In this document: piece after piece, positions 13,916-17,688 of the stretch
How positions within the stretch are numbered: position 1 is the stretch's first letter
Layout of the letters: every line of letters begins with the position of its first letter
The notes under the pieces: model-generated
Databases searched by the model: none
Seen by the model: the letters and a program-made list of their open reading frames with translations, nothing else
What the model was told of the DNA's origin: nothing
Made by a program: the position numbers and the translations under genes
Source: Acidobacteria bacterium UBA7540
GTDB taxonomy: Bacteria; Acidobacteriota; Terriglobia; UBA7540
Length of the DNA stretch: 17,688 bases
Assembly: GCA_002478145.1 (NCBI GenBank)
Contig: DLMI01000034.1
Span: forward strand, 1 to 17,688
Direction: 5' to 3'

Positions 13916-13943
13916 GCTGAGAGCTGATGGCTGAAAGCTGGTA
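13916..13943. repeat. Degenerate heptanucleotide array A (4 units)
   Basis: Four tandem 7-bp units: GCTGAGA, GCTGATG, GCTGAAA, GCTGGTA. The constant part is GCTG. It lies in the gene-poor gap between the beta-helix remnant and tRNA-Leu. Confidence 0.7.
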
Positions 13944-13984
13944 ACCGACCCGCCGTGGCGGGACCACGGACAAAGGACGGTGAA

Positions 13985-14019
13985 TTACTGCTTACTGCCT
14001 TCTGCTTGTTGCCTACTGA
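13985..14019. repeat. Degenerate heptanucleotide array B (5 units)
   Basis: Five 7-bp units: TTACTGC, TTACTGC, CTTCTGC, TTGTTGC, CTACTGA. It ends 6 bp from the 3' end of the tRNA-Leu gene. Confidence 0.75.
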
Positions 14020-14025
14020 AATAAG

Positions 14026-14112
14026 TGGTGCGGAAGGGGGGACTCGAACCCCCACGGTCTTGCGACCGTCAGCCCCTCAAGCTGGTGCGTCTGCCAATTC
14101 CGCCACTTCCGC
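14026..14112 (-). tRNA. tRNA-Leu(GAG)
   Basis: Reading the minus strand, the acceptor arm GCGGAAG (14112-14106) pairs with CTTCCGC. The D arm has GCGGAATTGGCAGACGC. The anticodon loop TTGAGGG gives anticodon GAG (Leu, CUC/CUU codons). The long variable arm CGGTC-GCAA-GACCG marks a class II tRNA. The T arm is GGGGG-TTCGAGT-CCCCC. The discriminator is A (14029) and the CCA tail is encoded (14028-14026). The anticodon stem has one C-A mismatch at its outer pair. It lies downstream of secG on the same strand and is flanked on both sides by heptanucleotide arrays. Confidence 0.95.
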
Positions 14113-14126
14113 AGGAGAGGGAGTTC

Positions 14127-14175
14127 TCAGTCATCAGTGCTCAGTCTTCAGTTGTCGTTCGTCAGCCGTCGGTCC
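14127..14175. repeat. Degenerate heptanucleotide array C (7 units)
   Basis: Seven 7-bp units: TCAGTCA, TCAGTGC, TCAGTCT, TCAGTTG, TCGTTCG, TCAGCCG, TCGGTCC. The first four keep TCAGT exactly and decay follows. It lies upstream of the tRNA-Leu gene on the tRNA-coding strand. Confidence 0.8.
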
Positions 14176-14198
14176 CCAACCGTGCGCTGGAAGGGTCC

Positions 14199-14226
14199 TT
14201 ACTGATAACTGATTACTGACGGCTGC
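14199..14226. repeat. Degenerate heptanucleotide array D (4 units)
   Basis: Units TTACTGA, TAACTGA, TTACTGA, CGGCTGC immediately downstream of secG. On the secG strand the units read TCAGTAA-type; the ACTG core is shared with arrays B, E and F. Confidence 0.7.
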
Positions 14227-14231
14227 TCTTC

Positions 14232-14543
14232 CTACTTCTTCGCCGGAGCGGGCGTCAGGGGCGCCGACACGGGCGCTGACTTGACGGGCGCGTGCTCCAG
14301 CACCGAACCCGAGGAAGACTTTGACGCATGAATTGCCAGGGTTATGGAGGTGAATATAAAAATCACTGCCAAGCCCCAGGTGATCTTTGCCAGCAGGGTC
14401 ACAGAGCCGCGAGGCCCGAAGGCCGCCTGGCTTACGCCGCCGAAAGCCGCGGTGATATCGACGTTTTCGCCGCCCTGGAGAAGCACCGAGCCAATGAGCA
14501 GGATGCTCGCTAGGATATGAATCGCCTGCAATGCAGCAAACAT
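14232..14543 (-). CDS. secG: Preprotein translocase subunit SecG
   Basis: A 103-residue protein with the SecG layout: first membrane helix (AIHILASILLIGSVLLQGG), the conserved loop (ITAAFGGVSQAAFGPRGSVT, the AFGG...FG.RG signature), then the second helix (ITWGLAVIFIFTSITLAIHA). A Pro/Ala/Lys tail follows (SAPVSAPLTPAPAKK). SecG assists SecYE in protein export across the inner membrane. The start is ATG 14543, with a GAGAGAGA purine run about 10 nt upstream; an in-frame TTG at 14552 would sit on top of that run. It follows tpiA on the same strand after a gap of about 25 bp and is followed by tRNA-Leu, an arrangement seen in many bacteria. Confidence 0.95.
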   Translation of the reverse strand: MFAALQAIHILASILLIGSVLLQGGENVDITAAFGGVSQAAFGPRGSVTLLAKITWGLAVIFIFTSITLAIHASKSSSGSVLEHAPVKSAPVSAPLTPAPAKK

Positions 14544-14568
14544 GCTATGCAATCTCTCTCTCGGCGCC

Positions 14569-15327
14569 TCAGCCGCGCGGGTAATTTACCAGGGCGGTAA
14601 AGGAATCGACCTTCAAACTTGCGCCGCCCACCAGCGCCCCGTCAATCTCTTCCTGCGCCATCAACGCACCGACGTTGTCAGGTTTGACGCTGCCGCCGTA
14701 CAGAATCCTGATGCCCCCCGCCGCGCTTTCGCCGAACTGCTGGCGAGCAAGCCTGCGAAGGAAACGGTGCGCCTCCGCAGCCATTTCCGGTGTGGCGGTG
14801 CGTCCGGTGCCGATGGCCCACACAGGTTCGTAGGCAATTATGATACGGGAAAAGTCCGCCGCAGTCAACCCGGCCAGGCCGGCCATGAACTGACGCTCCA
14901 GGACTTTTTCGGTTTCACCCTTTTCGCGTTCTGCCAGCGTTTCCCCAACGCAAACGATCGGCGTGAGTCCAGCCGCGAGCGCCGCTTTCACTTTCTTGTT
15001 CACCTGCTCGTCGGTTTCGCCACAGTCATGCCGGCGCTCGGAATGCCCGATGATCACGTGGGTGCATCCGGCGTCCCGGAGCATCTCCGTCGAGATGTCT
15101 CCGGTGTGCGCGCCCTCCTTGTCCCAGTGGCAGTTCTGAGCCGCTACCTTGAGAACGCTCCCGCGGGCGGCTTCGGCCGCCGTACGCAAAGCCGTAAAGG
15201 GCGGAGCCACAATCACCTCACAGTGGTTGGCCTTATCAGCCACGGGCCTGAGCTTCTCGATGAAGCCCACGGTTTCCTCAATGGTTTTGTACATCTTCCA
15301 ATTGCCAGCAATGACGGGCTTTCTCAT
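14569..15327 (-). CDS. tpiA: Triosephosphate isomerase
   Basis: A 252-residue glycolytic enzyme interconverting dihydroxyacetone phosphate and glyceraldehyde 3-phosphate. All catalytic elements are present: MRKPVIAGNWKM with Asn9 and Lys11, VIIGHSERR with the electrophile His95, and AYEPVWAIGTG with the base Glu167 and the mobile lid. ILYGGSVKPDN and DGALVGGASLK bind phosphate. Length is normal. The family usually starts at the M of MRKP (ATG 15327). An upstream ATG at 15339, closely preceded by AGAGGAGA, would add MSKL and overlap the DUF4268 gene by 8 nt. Either way the two genes are tightly coupled. The common gap-pgk partners are not upstream; a nuclease-like gene and a toxin-antitoxin pair stand there instead. 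Confidence 0.97.
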   Translation of the reverse strand: MRKPVIAGNWKMYKTIEETVGFIEKLRPVADKANHCEVIVAPPFTALRTAAEAARGSVLKVAAQNCHWDKEGAHTGDISTEMLRDAGCTHVIIGHSERRHDCGETDEQVNKKVKAALAAGLTPIVCVGETLAEREKGETEKVLERQFMAGLAGLTAADFSRIIIAYEPVWAIGTGRTATPEMAAEAHRFLRRLARQQFGESAAGGIRILYGGSVKPDNVGALMAQEEIDGALVGGASLKVDSFTALVNYPRG

Positions 15328-15331
15328 GAGC

Positions 15332-16420
15332 TTACTCATTCTCCTCTGCAGACTCCAATGCGGAGTCCACTGCGAACTGCAGCTTTAACGCCTTTACGCG
15401 GGGCGAAAAAGCTTTGTGGAACGCCTCCGCTTTTTCCTTGAGCCATGCGAATAACTCGGGCCACATATCTTGATTCTTCAGATCGTCATGGCAAAACTGC
15501 GCAATCCTGCCGAACTTGCCATCCTCGGCAGGACAATCCCATTGCAGATTGCCAAGCTCTTTTTCAATTTCAGCCTTTTGTTGCTGTAGAAGCTCGAAGG
15601 CGAGCTTCGATTGCTCGCCAAGGATGGCGACTTCACAACCCAAAGTCTGTTTTGTCACCTTAAAAGTCAGCGAAAGCCAAATGCCGGCCTTCCCTAGCGC
15701 AATCGCGTAGTCTAGATAAGCGCCTGGTTTGTGCAGGTTGAGAGATGTTCCGCTTTGCTTGCAAAACTCAACGAAGTCCGTCCAGAATTTGAGCTGTAAC
15801 TCCTTGGTCTGAGTCGTGTGTCGCGTTCCCACTGGCGCCCGCGTGCCCTCCGGTAGCAGGAGAGTGCGAACCAGAACCTCGTGACCCCCGGTAAGTCTCG
15901 CATACTTGAAAAGGAAAACATTAAATTCCACGCCGTATCGTTCCCAAAGATAGTTGACAATTCTCTCCGCCGAGCTATCCAGTCGAGACGCGACGATGAG
16001 TAACTTGTGGTTCTGCGGTAAGATGTCCGGCATCTCAGCATGGAAATGCTCCTCGAAAGCCTCGGGCAACTCCCCGCCGAGATATTCCTTCGCGTGATCG
16101 AAGATTTCCTCGGGGTCTGCTTCATTCAGCCAGGATGCGTAATCCAGTGGCTGCGCTACTGCTTCGCGGGGTGATCTGTCACGTTTCAGCTCGACTATGA
16201 CCAGCTTCCCCATTTTGTCGATGCAGAGTAAATCCAGACGCCCGACACCGGGAATTTCCCGCTGACGGTCAATGACCAGAAACTCGTCACCCAGGATGTC
16301 GGGGGCCTGGGTAATCCAGGCTTCCAGTTCATCCTCCTGGTGTTGAGCAGCCAGGGGTGTTTCCTCGACTGGGCTGATCTTCTGATCTCTAATTTCCCAA
16401 ATCTTGATCTCCGTGGCCAT
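15332..16420 (-). CDS. DUF4268 protein with N-terminal PD-(D/E)xK nuclease-like domain
   Basis: A 362-residue soluble protein. Residues about 30-100 carry a NucS/RecB-like nuclease core: LEAWITQAPDILGDEFLVID, then GRLDLLCID (Asp63), then LVIVELKRD (Glu77-x-Lys79), then AVAQPLDYASWL (Gln90 and Tyr94, the usual QxxxY helix). Together these make a complete PD-(D/E)xK active site. The C-terminal half (about 210-345; QLKFWTDFVEFC, LTFKVTKQTLGCEVAIL, FELLQQQKAEIEKELGN) resembles DUF4268. Proteins of this type are annotated as possible endonucleases, often near defence or restriction genes; the substrate is unknown. The start is ATG 16420 with GGAGG a few nt upstream. The stop (TAA, 15332) lies within a few bases of the tpiA start. 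Confidence 0.72.
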   Translation of the reverse strand: MATEIKIWEIRDQKISPVEETPLAAQHQEDELEAWITQAPDILGDEFLVIDRQREIPGVGRLDLLCIDKMGKLVIVELKRDRSPREAVAQPLDYASWLNEADPEEIFDHAKEYLGGELPEAFEEHFHAEMPDILPQNHKLLIVASRLDSSAERIVNYLWERYGVEFNVFLFKYARLTGGHEVLVRTLLLPEGTRAPVGTRHTTQTKELQLKFWTDFVEFCKQSGTSLNLHKPGAYLDYAIALGKAGIWLSLTFKVTKQTLGCEVAILGEQSKLAFELLQQQKAEIEKELGNLQWDCPAEDGKFGRIAQFCHDDLKNQDMWPELFAWLKEKAEAFHKAFSPRVKALKLQFAVDSALESAEENE

Positions 16421-16486
16421 TGCTCCTCCTACGTAAACCACCTGGACCGTGAGCGGGCTGCCTACTGGGTTCTGCCCTCCTGCCCC

Positions 16487-16855
16487 TCAGGGCAGCTTCG
16501 CGGGTCGTCGCACCCGAACTTTGCTTTCCGTTGCCACGACAATGCACCTCGCCCATTGGGTCACGTCTTCTCGTGCGAACAAATCTGCAACCCGTGCGAC
16601 TAGCGCCCGCCAACTGGGGGTGCGCAAACGAATGAGCAAGATGCCATGGTGTGTCCCGGGAGCGAAGCGTTGCGCATTGGAGAAGTCCATATCCTGGGTA
16701 ATCAAGAAACGTGCTTCGCGCTGCGCAGCCTGCCAGACGACTGGATCGGGTTTGCCGGCGATTCCCTCCTCCACAACGGTCTGGACGTCGTGGCTCATAG
16801 CAGCCAGCCTTGACGCCAAAGGCAAGGGCAGGTTTTCATCGAGTTTGATCTTCAT
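16487..16855 (-). CDS. DUF5615 PIN-like toxin
   Basis: A 122-residue protein beginning MKIKLDENLPLPLASRLAAM and continuing HDVQTVVEEGIAGKPDPVVW, ARFLITQDMDFSN and GILLIRLRTPSWRALV. This is the DUF5615 (Mut7-C-like, PIN-related) pattern. Acidic residues Asp6, Asp37, Asp55 and Asp57 are placed as in PIN-type RNases. It overlaps the upstream DUF433 gene by 4 nt (ATGA at 16852-16855), the standard arrangement for this toxin-antitoxin type. RNase activity is inferred from the fold; targets are unknown. No sign of truncation. Confidence 0.87.
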   Translation of the reverse strand: MKIKLDENLPLPLASRLAAMSHDVQTVVEEGIAGKPDPVVWQAAQREARFLITQDMDFSNAQRFAPGTHHGILLIRLRTPSWRALVARVADLFAREDVTQWARCIVVATESKVRVRRPAKLP

Positions 16856-17115
16856 CGAATCTGAGGGATGGCAGGGACAGGGAGATCCTCCTCGGCAGAA
16901 GCTGCCGCAAAAGCAATCGCGGCGCGCACGTCCTCCGGCTTGAGGGTGGGAAATGCCTCGAGGATTTCTTCGATGGAATCGCCGTCCGCGAGGCTGGCGA
17001 GCACGGTTCGCAGAGTGACTCGCGTGCCCTTAAATACCGCCTGCCCGCCGCAGACTTGCGGGTCACGGACAATGCGGTCACTGTATCGGCTCCCGGTTTC
17101 CTGTGCGTTGCTCAT
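16852..17115 (-). CDS. DUF433 antitoxin
   Basis: An 87-residue protein of the DUF433 family: SDRIVRDPQVCGGQAVFKGT then RVTLRTVLASLADGDSIEEI and LEAFPTLKPEDVRAAIAFAA. The block 'I..dP.vcgG.pvi.GTRv.v..il..la.G.s.eeil..fP.L..edv..al.ya' is the family signature and forms a winged-helix-like DNA-binding fold. It probably neutralises the DUF5615 toxin and autoregulates the pair. The start is ATG 17115 with GGAGG 6 nt upstream. The C-terminal tail (AEEDLPVPAIPQIR) is typical and probably contacts the toxin. Confidence 0.9.
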   Translation of the reverse strand: MSNAQETGSRYSDRIVRDPQVCGGQAVFKGTRVTLRTVLASLADGDSIEEILEAFPTLKPEDVRAAIAFAAASAEEDLPVPAIPQIR

Positions 17116-17167
17116 GGCGGTCCTCCTGATCCACCCTCATCTTACCAAATCGCCCGCGCAGTAGCGA

Positions 17168-17216
17168 ACTGCCGACTGCCTACTGCTTACTGCCAACTGT
17201 CTACTGCCCACTGCCT
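17168..17216. repeat. Degenerate heptanucleotide array E (7 units)
   Basis: Seven units in perfect register: ACTGCCG, ACTGCCT, ACTGCTT, ACTGCCA, ACTGTCT, ACTGCCC, ACTGCCT. Consensus ACTGCCN. It fills most of the gap between the S23-like gene and the DUF433 gene. Confidence 0.9.
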
Positions 17217-17232
17217 TGCCCCTTAGCACCAG

Positions 17233-17625
17233 TCACCGCGGCGCGAACTCCTCAGGATCGCTCATCACGGAGTGTAGCATTCTGCTGACCTCTTCGTAGG
17301 CTGCGGTTAACTCCCCGTGGAGTTCCGGGGTTAGGTAGCCACAATCTCGGGCAAAGTCGAGCCAAACCCTTGTTTCTGTTGCTTCGCCGTCCGCATCTGC
17401 TAGTTTGCTCGAAAACATGGCAGGATACTGTCTCTTCCGATATCCCTCGGCAATATGGGCGGCGACGGAGCGCGAAGACCTGCGAATCTGGCTGACCAGA
17501 GAGTAGCGTTCCTCCGCTGGGAATGACTGTGAGTGGCGAAAGACCTCCATCGCCGCCCTATAGGCCATCTGGTAGACCCGCAGGCCTTTTACCCCGCCGA
17601 CTGATTCACCTCTTGCCCTGTCCAC
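17233..17625 (-). CDS. Four-helix-bundle protein (S23 / 23S rRNA intervening-sequence family)
   Basis: A 130-residue helical protein with the family blocks GVKGLRVYQMAYRAAMEVFR, SQSFPAEERYSLVSQIRRSS, RSVAAHIAEGYRKRQ and LDFARDCGYLTPE. The motif 'FP.EE.Y.L..QIRR...S...NIAEG' defines the group, with N-I-A-E-G appearing here as H-I-A-E-G. Members form pentameric four-helix bundles; their role is unclear, although some are encoded in rRNA intervening sequences. The only possible starts are GTG 17625 and TTG 17631, and both fall in a heptanucleotide array. GTG is preceded by AGGCGG, itself part of the array. Start uncertain; family confident. Confidence 0.85.
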   Translation of the reverse strand: MDRARGESVGGVKGLRVYQMAYRAAMEVFRHSQSFPAEERYSLVSQIRRSSRSVAAHIAEGYRKRQYPAMFSSKLADADGEATETRVWLDFARDCGYLTPELHGELTAAYEEVSRMLHSVMSDPEEFAPR

Positions 17626-17679
17626 TGGCAACCGCCTACTGCTGTCTGCCGACTGCCAACCGCCGACTGCCTACTGCCT
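17624..17679. repeat. Degenerate heptanucleotide array F (8 units)
   Basis: Eight units in register: ACTGGCA, ACCGCCT, ACTGCTG, TCTGCCG, ACTGCCA, ACCGCCG, ACTGCCT, ACTGCCT. Same consensus (ACTGCCN) as array E, 400 bp away on the other side of the S23-like gene. On the gene's strand the unit reads like AGTAGGC, so the array supplies purine-rich, ribosome-binding-site-like sequence as well as the candidate start codons. Confidence 0.88.
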
Positions 17680-17688
17680 AGCCAAAAA

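Noticed and set aside
13953..13969. Hairpin CCGTGG-CGGGA-CCACGG downstream of tRNA-Leu
   Set aside because: A short stem without a T-run; a competing fold (CCCGCC/GGCGGG) is equally good, so no role could be supported.
13916..14226. CRISPR array
   Set aside because: The units are 7 bp, tandem and degenerate, with no repeat-spacer structure and no cas genes.
14542..15441. 299-codon open frame on the plus strand
   Set aside because: Antisense to tpiA, whose catalytic residues are all present.
16480..16495. Hairpin CTGCCC-CTCA-GGGCAG as a terminator of the DUF5615 gene
   Set aside because: It overlaps the stop codon and is not followed by a T-run on the minus strand.

Overview
The window looks like a piece of a GC-rich bacterial chromosome, most likely from an Acidobacteriota member. 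This is an inference. It rests on the type of REP-associated transposase remnants, a tpiA-secG-tRNA-Leu block, a plant-polysaccharide (xylan) locus, period-7 degenerate tandem repeats between genes, and a high density of small toxin-antitoxin and four-helix-bundle genes. No rRNA gene, CRISPR array or intact large transposon is visible.

Region 1 (1-1937) is a mobile-DNA scar. Two decayed copies of a REP-associated tyrosine transposase (RAYT, IS200-like Y1 fold) lie in direct orientation and enclose a DUF104-MazF toxin-antitoxin pair. Both copies carry the same short foldback element at the same codon. In the complete copy this is 171 bp with 17-bp perfect terminal inverted repeats and an 8-bp target duplication. 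Removing the element and one repeat restores the transposase reading frame exactly. A good sigma70-type promoter (TTGACA-18-TATAGT) follows.

Region 2 (1938-7861) is a same-strand cassette of three proteins without visible signal peptides: a PfkB-family sugar kinase, a NagZ-like two-domain GH3 glycosidase and a GH116 (GBA2-like) glycosidase. A second type of foldback element sits exactly on the kinase stop codon. A very stable 47-nt stem-loop sits just before the GH116 ribosome binding site. The set suggests intracellular cleavage of an imported beta-glycoside followed by sugar phosphorylation; the substrate is not known.

Region 3 (7915-12152) continues on the same strand with an exported GH10 endo-xylanase and an exported GH3/PA14/Fn3-like beta-xylosidase or beta-glucosidase. 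This is a coherent extracellular or periplasmic xylan-degrading pair.

Region 4 (12208-17688) is entirely on the minus strand. In transcription order from the right edge it holds a four-helix-bundle (S23-like) protein, a DUF433-DUF5615 toxin-antitoxin pair, a DUF4268 protein with an N-terminal PD-(D/E)xK nuclease fold, tpiA, secG, tRNA-Leu(GAG), a right-handed beta-helix protein remnant, an ICMT-like membrane methyltransferase and a membrane protein with a degenerate GGDEF domain. Six degenerate heptanucleotide arrays decorate the gaps around the tRNA and the S23-like gene; one array contains the probable start codon of the S23-like gene.
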